Source of the DNA: Gammaproteobacteria bacterium MFB021
GTDB lineage: Bacteria > Pseudomonadota > Gammaproteobacteria > Pseudomonadales > Halomonadaceae
Reading direction: 5' to 3'
Assembly (NCBI GenBank): GCA_000737985.1
Contig: JNVT01000071.1
Location: 62,001-126,000, forward strand
Length of the DNA: 64,000 bases
The position numbers and the translations under genes were made by a program. The notes under the pieces were generated by a model. The model had not been told where the DNA came from and did no database searches. It saw nothing but the letters and a program-made list of their open reading frames with translations. Positions 8,580 to 21,894 of this stretch are shown here, in pieces; within the stretch, counting starts at the first letter, position 1, and every line of letters begins with the position of its first letter.

Positions 8580-9422
8580 ATGAACTTCGAGATCCCAAGA
8601 ATCCCGCTCGGCAGTTGGATCGAGAGCGGTCTGAACTTTCTGACCACCGAGTTCTCCGGAGTGACGCGGGCCATCTCGCGCACCACCCAGGCGGGCATCA
8701 ATCTGCTCAACGACGGCTTGATGTGGTTACCGGAGTGGGCCCTGCTGGGGCTGATCGTGCTGCTGTGCTGGCGGCTCAGCGGGCATCGACTCGCCATCGG
8801 GGCGGCCCTGGGGCTGGCGCTGATCTGGAATCTGGGGCTGTGGAACCCGATGATCCAGACGCTCACCCTGGTGGTGATCGCCACCCTGGTGGCGGTGGTG
8901 ATTGCGTTGCCGCTGGGTATTCTGGCTGCGGTCTCCGATCGCTTCTATCGTGTCATCATGCCGGTGCTGGATTTCATGCAGACGATGCCGGCCTTCGTCT
9001 ATCTGATTCCGGCGATTCCGTTCTTCGGTATCGGTTCGGTCTCCGGCATCTTCGCCACGGTCATCTTCGCGATGCCGCCGGCGATCCGCTTCACCACCCT
9101 GGGGATTCGTCAGGTGCCCACGGAGCTGGTCGAAGCCGCGGATGCCTTCGGCTCGACCCGGACGCAGAAGCTGGTCAAGGTGCAGTTGCCGCTGTCGCTG
9201 CCGACGCTGATGGGCGGTATCAACCAGACCATCATGCTGTCGCTGTCGATGGTGGTGATCGCCGCCATGATCGGTGCCAACGGTCTGGGCAGCGAAGTGT
9301 GGCGGGCGATCCAGCGCCTGCGCCCGGGTGACGGCTTCGAGGCGGGTCTCGCGGTGGTCATCATGGCCATGCTGCTGGACCGTCTGACCCAGTCGTTCCG
9401 CGGCCGCAAGCGGGCCAAGTGA
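8580..9422 (+). CDS. proW: Glycine betaine/proline betaine ABC transporter, permease (ProW/OpuAB type)
   Basis: A 280-residue inner-membrane permease with about six membrane segments and a binding-protein-dependent transport signature at residues ~182-215 (VEAADAFGSTRTQKLVKVQLPLS split by the EAA loop). It starts with an amphipathic ~50-residue segment before the first hydrophobic stretch, as in ProW/OpuAB. The motif ALPLGILAAVSDRFYR and VLDFMQTMPAFVYLIP are typical of the betaine/choline subgroup. Its ATG follows the proV stop with no gap. The 187-nt gap to proX holds a small hairpin (CGCCAG/CTGGCG, about 9428-9446) and the proX ribosome site. Confidence 0.93.
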   Translation: MNFEIPRIPLGSWIESGLNFLTTEFSGVTRAISRTTQAGINLLNDGLMWLPEWALLGLIVLLCWRLSGHRLAIGAALGLALIWNLGLWNPMIQTLTLVVIATLVAVVIALPLGILAAVSDRFYRVIMPVLDFMQTMPAFVYLIPAIPFFGIGSVSGIFATVIFAMPPAIRFTTLGIRQVPTELVEAADAFGSTRTQKLVKVQLPLSLPTLMGGINQTIMLSLSMVVIAAMIGANGLGSEVWRAIQRLRPGDGFEAGLAVVIMAMLLDRLTQSFRGRKRAK

Positions 9423-9609
9423 GGCTACGCCGCCAGTGCACCGCTGGCGGTGTGGCCAGCCGAGTTCGGCGCGTCGGCTTCGGCCGCCGCGAGCGCTGCT
9501 GCCGGCAGCTCCGGGTCACGGCTCAGCCGCGACCTGGTTCAGTACCGAGCGTTAGTGCGTCAAGCAAGTCAGTACGTCAAGCCAAACCAAGCACAAGAAG
9601 GGAAAGTCG

Positions 9610-10500
9610 ATGACACGCAATCTACTGTCGCAATCGGTTCGTTACTCCATGCTCGCCATGGCCGCGGGGATCAGTCTCAGTGCGGGTGCCGCCCAGGCCC
9701 AGGAGAACAAGGGCACGATCAATCTCGCCTATGTGGAGTGGGCCTCTGAAGTCGCTTCCACCAACGTGGTGCGCGCGGTGCTCGAGCAGGAGGGCTACAA
9801 GGTCAACATGGATTCGCTCTCCGCCGCGGTAATGTGGCAGGCGGTGGGCACCGGCGATGCCGATGCCGTCGTCGCCGCCTGGCTGCCGACCACCCACGGA
9901 GACTATCTGGCCAAGGTGAAGGACAAGGTCGAAGACCTCGGTCCCAATCTCGATGGCACCAAGCTGGGGCTGGTAGTGCCCGAGTACACCTATGAGAAGG
10001 TCTCCTCGATCGCCGATCTCAACGCCAATGCCGATCTCTTCGATGACAAGATCGTGGGGATCGATCCGGGCGCCGGTCTGATGTCGATGACCGAAAAAGC
10101 GATGAAAGATTACGGGATGAACAACCTCTCGCTGCAGTCGAGCAGCGGCGCGGCGATGACCTCGGCGCTGGGCAATGCGATCAAGAACCACGAGGACATC
10201 GTGGTCACCGGTTGGACCCCGCACTGGATGTTCGCGCGCTGGGATCTGAAGTATCTGGAAGATCCCAAGAAAGCCTACGGCGATGCCGAACACATCGACA
10301 CTGTCGTTCACAAGGGGCTCAAGGAGCGCATGCCGCAGGCTTACGCGATCCTCGACAACTTCTACTGGACGCCAGAGCAGATGAGCGAGGTGATGCTGAT
10401 GAACCAGGAGCCGGGTAGCGACCCGTACGCGAACGCCAAGAAGTGGGTCAGCGAGCATCCTGAGCTGGTCAAGAAGTGGACCGAAGGCACTGCTGAGTAA
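9610..10500 (+). CDS. proX: Glycine betaine/proline betaine-binding periplasmic protein (ProX/OpuAC type)
   Basis: The 296-residue product starts with a Sec signal peptide (basic MTRNLL, hydrophobic core, AQA before QENKG). The mature part opens with INLAYVEWASEVASTNVV, typical of the OpuAC fold that captures trimethylammonium compounds in an aromatic box; Trp and Tyr residues recur (AAWLPTTHGDYL, VTGWTPHWMFARWDL). It delivers substrate to ProW/ProV. A purine-rich ribosome site (AAGAAGGGAAAG) lies shortly before the ATG. The 187-nt gap after proW may allow higher expression of the binding protein, which is common in such operons. A strong terminator follows. Confidence 0.92.
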   Translation: MTRNLLSQSVRYSMLAMAAGISLSAGAAQAQENKGTINLAYVEWASEVASTNVVRAVLEQEGYKVNMDSLSAAVMWQAVGTGDADAVVAAWLPTTHGDYLAKVKDKVEDLGPNLDGTKLGLVVPEYTYEKVSSIADLNANADLFDDKIVGIDPGAGLMSMTEKAMKDYGMNNLSLQSSSGAAMTSALGNAIKNHEDIVVTGWTPHWMFARWDLKYLEDPKKAYGDAEHIDTVVHKGLKERMPQAYAILDNFYWTPEQMSEVMLMNQEPGSDPYANAKKWVSEHPELVKKWTEGTAE

Positions 10501-10523
10501 GCTGGCGCCCGAGTCCGAACGAG

Positions 10524-10557
10524 AACGCCCGGTCATGACGACCGGGCGTTTTCTTTT
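10524..10557 (+). terminator. Rho-independent terminator after proX
   Basis: AACGCCCGGTC (10524-10534) pairs perfectly with GACCGGGCGTT (10540-10550) around ATGAC, followed by a T-rich run to 10557. It sits 24 nt after the proX stop, a textbook position. Confidence 0.9.
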
Positions 10558-10605
10558 GTGACTGGCGCTATCGGGCCAGGGGTGGCGCTCCCGGTGACGC
10601 CTGCC

Positions 10606-11253
10606 TCAGGGGGCGAGACGGGTGCGGTGCCAGGTAGCGTCGCGCTCGTCGTGGCGTGAGTAGCGCACGCGGTCGTGCAGGCGGCTGCGCTGCCCCTGCC
10701 AGAACTCCATCGCCTGCGGGACCACGCGGTATCCGCCCCAGTGCGGCGGGCGCTCGACGTCCTTGTCCGCATACACCTGCTCGAAGCGCGCCAGGCGCTC
10801 CTTGAGCCAGTCACGCCCGGGGATCTCCACGCTTTGCTGGGAAACCCAGGCCGCCAGCTGGCTCTTGCGCGGGCGGCTGGCGAAGTAGTCGTCCGAGCGC
10901 TCGAGTGTGACCTTTTCCACCCGCCCCTCGACCCGCACCTGACGCTGCAGACCGGGCCACCAGAACACCAGCGCAGCCTGGGCGACGTGGGCCAGCTCGT
11001 TGCCTTTCTGACTCTGGTAGTTGGTGTAGAACAGCAGGCCGTCCGGGTCGACCCCTTTGAGCAGCACGATACGTGCGTGTGGGTAGCCGGCGCCGTCGAC
11101 CGTGGCCAGGGTCATGGCATTGGCGTCGAGGCCCTCACTGGCGATCGCCTGCTCGAGCCAGTGGTCGAACAGCGCCATCGGATCGTCAGGGGTGTGCTCG
11201 GGTGCCAGGGACTCGCCCTCGTAATCGCGGCGCAGGCCGGCCAGGTCGCTCAT
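10606..11253 (-). CDS. pdxH: Pyridoxamine 5'-phosphate oxidase
   Basis: A 215-residue FMN-dependent oxidase that converts pyridoxine or pyridoxamine 5'-phosphate to pyridoxal phosphate. Family features are all present: LRRDYEGESL at the N-terminus (the RxxY substrate motif), MTLATVDGAGYPHARIVLLKG, FYTNYQSQKGNEL (FMN binding), FWWPGLQRQVRVEGRVEKV, SRPRKSQLAAWVSQQS, and the C-terminal WGGYRVVPQAMEFWQGQRSR with HDR. It lies 82 nt downstream of the transporter gene of the arsC-wrbA operon and could be its last member. Length agrees with E. coli PdxH (218). Confidence 0.95.
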   Translation of the reverse strand: MSDLAGLRRDYEGESLAPEHTPDDPMALFDHWLEQAIASEGLDANAMTLATVDGAGYPHARIVLLKGVDPDGLLFYTNYQSQKGNELAHVAQAALVFWWPGLQRQVRVEGRVEKVTLERSDDYFASRPRKSQLAAWVSQQSVEIPGRDWLKERLARFEQVYADKDVERPPHWGGYRVVPQAMEFWQGQRSRLHDRVRYSRHDERDATWHRTRLAP

Positions 11254-11335
11254 GATGGTTCTCCGTTGGCGTGTCTTTGACTGTCATCATTGCAGCCCGG
11301 TGGCCGACGTCAAGGCGTTCCTCATCCGGGAGGCA

Positions 11336-12582
11336 TCATGCCGCGGCGGCGTGCAGCGCGAACACCCCACCACAGGCCAGCCAGCCGCCCAACGCGTAGG
11401 CCAGGTTCCAGCGCAGCATGTGGCGCGCCTTGATACCGTAGCGCACACAAATCGCCAGATTGCTGCCGGAGAGCGGGCTGCTGCCGGTGCCCAGCGCCCA
11501 GCTCATCAGAAACAGCATGCCGAGCAGCGTCGGGTCCGGGTGCAGCGGTGCCACCAGCGGCGCCAGGGTGGCGATACCGATCAGCGGATGTACCCCGGTA
11601 AAGGCGATGGCCACGATCAGCCCCAGAGCAGACCACGCCTGCCAGTGGCCGAAGTGCGACAGCGGCAGGTCGAGCCCTTGGGGCAGGCTCGCCAGCAGTG
11701 CCGTCAACCCGGTGGAGATGACACCGGCGGCGAGAAACAGCGCGAACTGTGGCGCCAACCCCTGCAGGCCTTGGGTGAAATGGCGTCGCAGCCGCGTACG
11801 GCGATCGTCACGCGGCATCAGCAGTAAAGCGAAGGGCGGTGCCACCAGGGCAATGATCAGCGGAATCGAGAGCGCCGGCCACAGCAGGTGGAGGGAGATC
11901 ACCGCCAGCGCCAGCAGGCAGGGTAGCAGCAGGGCGCTGCGCTCGATCGGGTAGCCCTGAAAGGGCTCGTCCAGGCGCGCCACGTCGGCCAGATTGACCA
12001 GCAGCAGCGCCGCACCGGCCAGCAGGCCCCAGGGCAGCAGCGCCAGATAGTCGAGCCCGGGCGCATAGGTCAGCGCCACGCCCATGGCGACGAAGAAGGG
12101 TGACCAGGTCGCGGCGGCGGCGAAGCTGCGCCCCAGGATCGATGCCTGGGTGCGGTTGAGGCGGCCGTCGCGCTGCATGCGCTCACCGAACAGAAACACC
12201 ACCGAAAGATTGATCGCAGCGCCGAACAAATGCGCGCCCAGCAGCGTCCCCAGACGGCTGCCGCTGCGCGCTTCACCGCTACGCACTGCCGGGGTCGCCA
12301 GAGTCAGGAAGCTGACCCCGGCGAACATCATCAGCAAGGTCTGGTTGGTGGTGAAGGCGTGCCATAGCGGGTACGGCGTACCTCGCGCCAGCGCGATTCC
12401 CCACAGTAGGATACCCGCGCCCAGCAGCAGCCCGGCCTGCCGGCGTGAGGCACGCGGTAGACCGCGCAGCAGGCGCAGGGTCGCCAGCCAGGCCAGGATC
12501 GCCGCCGGCCATAGAGGCCAGTCGAGCAGGCTGGCGATCACGCTGAGCGCCAGCATGGCCAGGATCAGCGCACCGGATGGCC

Positions 12583-12586
<4 letters not shown>
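11336..12586 (-). CDS. Polytopic membrane transporter of unknown specificity (ion-transporter-like)
   Basis: A 416-residue protein with about 10-12 hydrophobic segments spread over its whole length. Two small-residue loops are notable: FAAAATWSPFFVAMG at about 155-170, and the C-terminal GTGSSPLSGSNLAICVRYG, which resembles the re-entrant substrate loops of ion-transporter-superfamily carriers (DASS, ArsB, DctM-like). I cannot assign a substrate. Its ATG overlaps the stop of the DUF2069 gene by ATGA, so it is translationally coupled to that gene and wrbA. Placement in an arsC-wrbA operon might suggest an anion or oxidative-stress role, but that is only context. Confidence 0.6.
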
Positions 12587-14047
<1,461 letters not shown>

Positions 14048-14081
14048 GGCGCCTGCAGGTCCGATCGAAGGAAGAGTCCGT

Positions 14082-14110
14082 ATTGTACGTTCGCCCCGGA
14101 TCGGGCTCAA
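14082..14110 (-). promoter_or_regulatory. Promoter for the arsC-wrbA-DUF2069-transporter operon
   Basis: On the minus strand TTGAGC (14110-14105) and TACAAT (14087-14082) are separated by exactly 17 nt. The -10 box ends 34 nt before the arsC ATG at 14047. Upstream bases from about 14135 to 14165 are AT-rich compared with surrounding DNA. Confidence 0.6.
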
Positions 14111-14178
14111 ACCGGAGCCCTGTGAGGCGTTCTGTCTTTTCTTATTTATACCGTTATCTTGTGTTTGCCATAGAACAT

Positions 14179-14604
14179 CTATTTATCGATGAGTCGGTAG
14201 ATCCAGACGATGCTGCCGTCTTCGAGTTTGACGCTTTCGCGCTGGTAACGCACACCGACACGCTCGTAGCGATCGAGCGCGCGTAATTCATCCGGCGTGA
14301 CGCTGATGATCTCGCCGTCGACCTGACCCTCGTCATCCGCGATGACGTCGAGATCCTGCTTGCGGTAACCAGCCAGTGTGGCGGGGCGGCTATCGCCGGC
14401 GCGACCGGTGACCAGCCAGCGAATCCAGCCTTGGCGCAAAGTGCCGTAGACGAAGACATCCTGGCGCGGAATACGCGTATCCACCATCGCCGGCTCGACA
14501 GGGTGGTAGCCGTAGGGGCTCTTGTAGGTGTACCAGAACCAGCCGGCTGCCGTGGCCAGCAGCACCAGGAGCGCGACGAAGATCCATTTCAGCGTACGTA
14601 GCAT
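14179..14604 (-). CDS. Membrane-anchored gamma-glutamylcyclotransferase-fold protein
   Basis: A 141-residue protein with an N-terminal hydrophobic helix (about residues 7-25, FVALLVLLATAAGWFWY) followed by a GGCT/AIG2-like domain. The domain shows VYGTLRQG, the nucleotide-like loop of the fold, then LAGYRKQDLDVI, and DELRALDRYERVGVRYQRESV in which the Glu corresponds to the catalytic acid. Soluble YtfP-like relatives lack the anchor, so here the domain probably faces the periplasm. Substrate is unknown (gamma-glutamyl-amines or similar). The start at 14604 is the best fit; a longer frame upstream has no support. Confidence 0.75.
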   Translation of the reverse strand: MLRTLKWIFVALLVLLATAAGWFWYTYKSPYGYHPVEPAMVDTRIPRQDVFVYGTLRQGWIRWLVTGRAGDSRPATLAGYRKQDLDVIADDEGQVDGEIISVTPDELRALDRYERVGVRYQRESVKLEDGSIVWIYRLIDK

Positions 14605-14873
14605 GGGCGTATCGGGGTTCCTGAGCGTGAGTTTCGGGCGGATCGGCGCAGTGATCACGAAGCATTCATCTGGAGCATAGCGTGATGTCGACAGATAGCA
14701 TGATGTCGGCAGTTCGCAGCCAAGGATTGAGGCAGTTGCCGATCCTCGTGCTAGCATTCGAAGAGGCTGATCCTCATATCAGCCCTGTGTCATCACGCCG
14801 CCTGTCATCACGTGATGCCACTCTATCGCCCGCGGTGCGGGGTGCCCGAGCCGATCATAGGAGGAGCGCCATC

Positions 14874-15473
14874 ATGAGTCATGCCACCAACGAGCATCAG
14901 GCCTTCCGACAAGCTTTGGGCAGTGACGTTCGCCCGCTGACCAAAGGCGGCGACAAGGCGCGCGTCGAGCGGCGGCGCGCAGCGCCTTCGGAAGCGCAGT
15001 TGGCCCGCCGCGAAAGTGCGCAGCAGGGGCTCGCCGACGAGCGCGACTTCCTCTCCGACGAGTTCGTCGACCTGGTCGGCGCCCATGATCCGATCGAATA
15101 CCGCCGCGACGGTATCCAGATCGGCGTGCTCGAACGCCTGCGCCATGGCGGCTACGCCGCCGAGGCGCGTCTGCACCTGATGCGCATGCCGGTACTCGAG
15201 TGTCGGCGCGCGCTGTTTGGCTTTCTCAAGGATGCCTACACCCACGATCTACGCAGTGTGCTGATCGTCCACGGGCGTTCCAGCGAAGACAACGGGCGTG
15301 CCAACGTCGTGCGCTCCTATCTCCATCACTGGCTGCAGCAGTTCGAGGAGGTGCAGGCGTTTGCCTCGGCGCCACCGCAGCAGGGCGGGCTCGGCGCGAC
15401 CTTCGTGATGCTGCGCAAGTCGGAGCGTGCCCGCGCCGCCAACCGCGAGCGCCAGCAGAAGCGCCGCGGCTAG
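14874..15473 (+). CDS. smrA: Smr-domain DNA endonuclease SmrA
   Basis: A 199-residue protein aligning well with E. coli SmrA: FRQALGSDVRPL near the start, PIEYRRDGIQIGVLERLRHG before the Smr domain, then the Smr core LHLMRMPVLECRRALFGFL and VLIVHGRSSEDNGRANVVRSYL, and GGLGATFVMLRKSERA at the end. Smr domains nick branched or mismatched DNA; the HGR-type loop is the conserved active-site element. ATG at 14874 is preceded by AGGAGG at a suitable distance. It is a single-gene unit ended by the hairpin at 15501-15530, converging with the cysI operon. Confidence 0.88.
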   Translation: MSHATNEHQAFRQALGSDVRPLTKGGDKARVERRRAAPSEAQLARRESAQQGLADERDFLSDEFVDLVGAHDPIEYRRDGIQIGVLERLRHGGYAAEARLHLMRMPVLECRRALFGFLKDAYTHDLRSVLIVHGRSSEDNGRANVVRSYLHHWLQQFEEVQAFASAPPQQGGLGATFVMLRKSERARAANRERQQKRRG

Positions 15474-15500
15474 AGGGCGCGCGAGGCAGCGCAAGACCAT

Positions 15501-15530
15501 AAAAAACCCCGGTTTGCACCGGGGTTTTTT
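15501..15530. terminator. Bidirectional Rho-independent terminator
   Basis: AAAAAACCCCGGT (15501-15513) pairs with ACCGGGGTTTTTT (15518-15530) around TTGC. T-runs flank the stem on both strands, so it can end both smrA (plus) and the cysI-DUF934 operon (minus). Confidence 0.92.
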
Positions 15531-15546
15531 CGTTGCTGAGCCTGAC

Positions 15547-16089
15547 TCAGCCGGCTCGATACTCGCGCAGACGGCGGGCAAACAGCGGCTCGTGGAGATC
15601 CACCGCCGGCTGATAGCTGACGCTGAACGCGGTGAGCGCGCGCAGCGCCGCTTCGATATCCTGATCCTCGCGCAGGGCCAGGGCATCGAAGCCGCAGCGG
15701 CTCATGTAGTAGAGCTGATCGATGAGCACATCACCGATGGCGCGAATCTCGCCGGCGTAGCCGAAACGTTCGCGCAGCAGCCGGGCCAGCGTATAGCCAC
15801 GGCCATCGGTGAAGGCGGGGAAGTCGATCGCGACCAGCGCTGCTTGTTCGAGGGTGGCGGCCAGTGCCGGCGTCAGCTCGGTATCGCTGGGCAGCCAGGG
15901 CGCCAGTTCGGCGTCGTCACTGCGCACCTGCCACAGCGACAGCGGCACGATTGCCGGGCGGCTATCGGGTAGCGTCTCGGTATCGCGCGACAGCACCCAA
16001 GTGTCCTCGACGCGCTGACCCAGCTTGATCAGCGGCGCGCGAGTCGTGACGACTTCACGTGCTTCGAGTGAGGTATCCGATTCAGGCAT
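15547..16089 (-). CDS. DUF934 family protein, sulfite-reductase-associated
   Basis: A 180-residue protein of the DUF934 family, which in many proteobacteria is encoded directly after cysI. Conserved blocks are VPLSLW, AIDFPAFTDGRGYTLARLLR, YAGEIRAIGDVLIDQLYYMSRCGFD split by a short spacer, and a C-terminal SVSYQPAVD. No catalytic motif is apparent. The start at 16089 overlaps the cysI stop by 8 nt, so the two are translationally coupled, and a role in sulfite reduction or its electron supply is likely. It has been suggested to help sulfur assimilation; the biochemical role is not established as far as I know. Confidence 0.85.
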   Translation of the reverse strand: MPESDTSLEAREVVTTRAPLIKLGQRVEDTWVLSRDTETLPDSRPAIVPLSLWQVRSDDAELAPWLPSDTELTPALAATLEQAALVAIDFPAFTDGRGYTLARLLRERFGYAGEIRAIGDVLIDQLYYMSRCGFDALALREDQDIEAALRALTAFSVSYQPAVDLHEPLFARRLREYRAG

Positions 16090-17734
16090 AGACCCGCTCC
16101 TTGAAAGCCTGGTGACCGACACGGCGATAGGTATCCAGGAAGCGCTCGTCGTCGAGGCGCTTCTCGACGTAGACCTGGAGCACCTTGTCGATGACCCCGG
16201 GCACGTCTTCGCGATAGAACGACGGGCCGAGGATCTTGCCCAGCGAGACGTCGTCGTCGGCGTTGCCACCCAGCGAGATCTGATAGTACTCCTCGCCTTT
16301 CTTGTCGACGCCGAGAATGCCGATATTGCCCACATGGTGGTGACCGCAGGCGTTCATGCAACCCGAGATGTTGAGATCGATCGGCCCCAGGTCGTAGAGG
16401 TAGTCGAGGTCCTCGAAGCGCTCCTGGATCGCCTGGGCAATCGGGATCGATACCGCGTTGGCCAGCGAGCAGAAATCACCGCCAGGGCAGCAGATGATGT
16501 CGTTGAGCGTGCCTACCGTGGGGTTGGCCATGCCCAGGGCATCGAGCTTTTGCCACAGGGTTTCGATCTCGTCCACCGGCACGTCGGAGAGCACCAGGTT
16601 CTGCTCGTGTGTGACGCGCAGTTCACCGAAGCCGTAGCGCTCGGCGAGCTCGGCCACCGCGTCCATCTGATCGGCGGTAATATCGCCTGGGGCCGCCTCG
16701 CGACGTTTCAACGACAGCGTGACTGCCTTGTAGCCCGGTACCTTGTGATCCATCACGTTGTTGGTGACGAAGCGCGCGAAGGCGCGGTTGTCCTGCCGGA
16801 GCCGTTCGTACTCGGCGATGGCGGCTTCGTCGACCGGGCGGCGGGCCGGCTCGGGGAAGTGGACCCGAGCAGCCTCGACGGCAGCCTCGTTGAGGGTCTG
16901 CGAGCCATCCTTGAGATGCGCCCATTCGGCCTCGACGCGACGGGTGAACTCCTCAACGCCCAGCGCCTTGACCAGAATCTTGATGCGCGCCTTGAACTTG
17001 TTGTCGCGGCGGCCGAACTGGTTGTAGACGCGTACGATCGCTTCGAGATAGGTGAGCAGGTGCTGCCACGGCAGATCCTCGCGCACCACTTCACCGATCA
17101 TCGGCGTGCGCCCCATGCCACCCCCGGCCAGCACGCGTACGCGCAGCTCGCCGGCATCGTCGAGCCACAGCCGCAGGCCGATGTCGTGAACATGGATCGC
17201 CGCGCGGTCGTCGGTGGCACCGGTCACCGCGATCTTGAACTTGCGCGGCAGATAGGCGAACTCCGGGTGGAGCGTGGACCACTGCCGGATCAGCTCGCAC
17301 CAGGGCCGTGGATCGACCACTTCGTCCTTGGCGATACCCGCGAACTGGTCGCTGGTGGTGTTGCGGATGCAGTTGCCGCTGGTCTGGATGGCGTGCATCT
17401 GCACCTTGGCCAGGTCGGCCAGGATCTCGGGCACGTCTTCCAGCGCCGGCCAGTTGAGCTGCAGGTTCTGGCGCGTGGTGAAGTGGCCATAGCCGCGGTC
17501 GTAGCGGCGGGTGATCGCCGCCAGCGCGCGCAGCTGCTCGCTGCTGAGCATGCCGTAGGGGATGGCGATACGCAGCATCGGCGCATGGCGTTGAATATAG
17601 AGGCCGTTCTGGAGGCGAACGGGACGGAATTCTTCCTCGCCCAGCTTACCGGCGAGGTAGCGATCCATCTGGTCGCGAAACTGGTTCACGCGCTCGTCGA
17701 CGAGCGTCTGGTCATAGGCATCGTAGCGATACAT
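16082..17734 (-). CDS. cysI: Sulfite/nitrite reductase hemoprotein (CysI type)
   Basis: A 550-residue siroheme and [4Fe-4S] enzyme that reduces sulfite to sulfide in assimilatory sulfur metabolism. Two ferrodoxin-like half domains precede siroheme-binding segments. The cluster cysteines are visible as CPGGDFC in DIICCPGGDFCSLANA and CMNAC in NISGCMNACGHHHVGN. GYGHFTTRQNLQLNWP near the N-terminus contains substrate-binding Arg residues. It resembles the single-subunit Pseudomonas CysI more than the enterobacterial enzyme partnered with CysJ; no cysJ is adjacent, so the electron donor is unknown. The gene is upstream of DUF934, and an inverted repeat lies 56-76 nt before its start. Confidence 0.92.
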   Translation of the reverse strand: MYRYDAYDQTLVDERVNQFRDQMDRYLAGKLGEEEFRPVRLQNGLYIQRHAPMLRIAIPYGMLSSEQLRALAAITRRYDRGYGHFTTRQNLQLNWPALEDVPEILADLAKVQMHAIQTSGNCIRNTTSDQFAGIAKDEVVDPRPWCELIRQWSTLHPEFAYLPRKFKIAVTGATDDRAAIHVHDIGLRLWLDDAGELRVRVLAGGGMGRTPMIGEVVREDLPWQHLLTYLEAIVRVYNQFGRRDNKFKARIKILVKALGVEEFTRRVEAEWAHLKDGSQTLNEAAVEAARVHFPEPARRPVDEAAIAEYERLRQDNRAFARFVTNNVMDHKVPGYKAVTLSLKRREAAPGDITADQMDAVAELAERYGFGELRVTHEQNLVLSDVPVDEIETLWQKLDALGMANPTVGTLNDIICCPGGDFCSLANAVSIPIAQAIQERFEDLDYLYDLGPIDLNISGCMNACGHHHVGNIGILGVDKKGEEYYQISLGGNADDDVSLGKILGPSFYREDVPGVIDKVLQVYVEKRLDDERFLDTYRRVGHQAFKERVYA

Positions 17735-17789
17735 CGGGCCGAATCCTGCTAGTCATGGATTGCCAACAAGGGCACCTTAGCGCCTCTGC

Positions 17790-17810
17790 TTTATTCTACA
17801 AAAGAATAAA
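17790..17810 (-). promoter_or_regulatory. AT-rich inverted repeat upstream of cysI, possible CysB/LysR-type operator
   Basis: TTTATTCT (17790-17797) and AGAATAAA (17803-17810) are perfect inverted arms with a 5-nt spacer, in an AT-rich island. It lies 56-76 nt upstream of the cysI start. The T-N11-A geometry and TTATTC content resemble LysR-type sites such as those of CysB. It also lies 46 nt past the metH stop and could act as a weak hairpin for metH, but there is no matching T-run. Confidence 0.45.
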
Positions 17811-17855
17811 TGATCATAATTTGTTGCTTAAGCGTTATTAGCCGCCGGGTTCCGC

Positions 17856-21617
<3,762 letters not shown>

Positions 21618-21766
21618 GCGGATCTCCTGCGGCAAAACGGCTCGTAAAAGAGGGAGTGGATGCGCGCTCGCGCGCCCCTGGCTCAGTCGAGCACGGCGGG
21701 GGCCACAGGGTAGCAGAAAGCGCGAGCGGGCGAGACTCGCCGGGACTGTCGGTAGCGTACCGATAC

Positions 21767-21791
21767 TTTCCTGACTAAATCACTCGGGATT
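21767..21791 (+). promoter_or_regulatory. IscR type I-like binding site upstream of nfuA
   Basis: Compared with the 25-bp IscR type I consensus (ATASYYGACTRWWWY followed by AGTCRRSTAT), I count 20 matches. The core reads CCTGACTAAATCA (21770-21782) followed by CTCGGG (21783-21788). In E. coli, type I sites lie at iscR, erpA and nfuA, so its position here before nfuA makes sense. It overlaps the proposed -35 box, which would give repression by [2Fe-2S]-IscR. Confidence 0.7.
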
Positions 21792-21818
21792 GTCTTGGTG
21801 CCCACTTTTTTCTACCAT
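21790..21818 (+). promoter_or_regulatory. Putative nfuA promoter
   Basis: TTGTCT (21790-21795) and TACCAT (21813-21818) are separated by 17 nt; each matches consensus in four of six positions. The -35 box abuts the IscR-like site. The predicted leader to the ATG at 21895 is about 70 nt. Confidence 0.4.
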
Positions 21819-21894
21819 GGTCACCATCCACGAGATCGAAGCCCAGCGTCACGCCATCTCGTTCCACTACGTCTCAAGCAGAGTTCGCAGCGAC

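Noticed and set aside
21618-21766. Possible cobalamin or SAH riboswitch in the metH leader
   Set aside because: No B12-box-like or SAH-aptamer core could be identified in the leader, only a GCGCGC-rich palindrome. A covariance-model search would be decisive.
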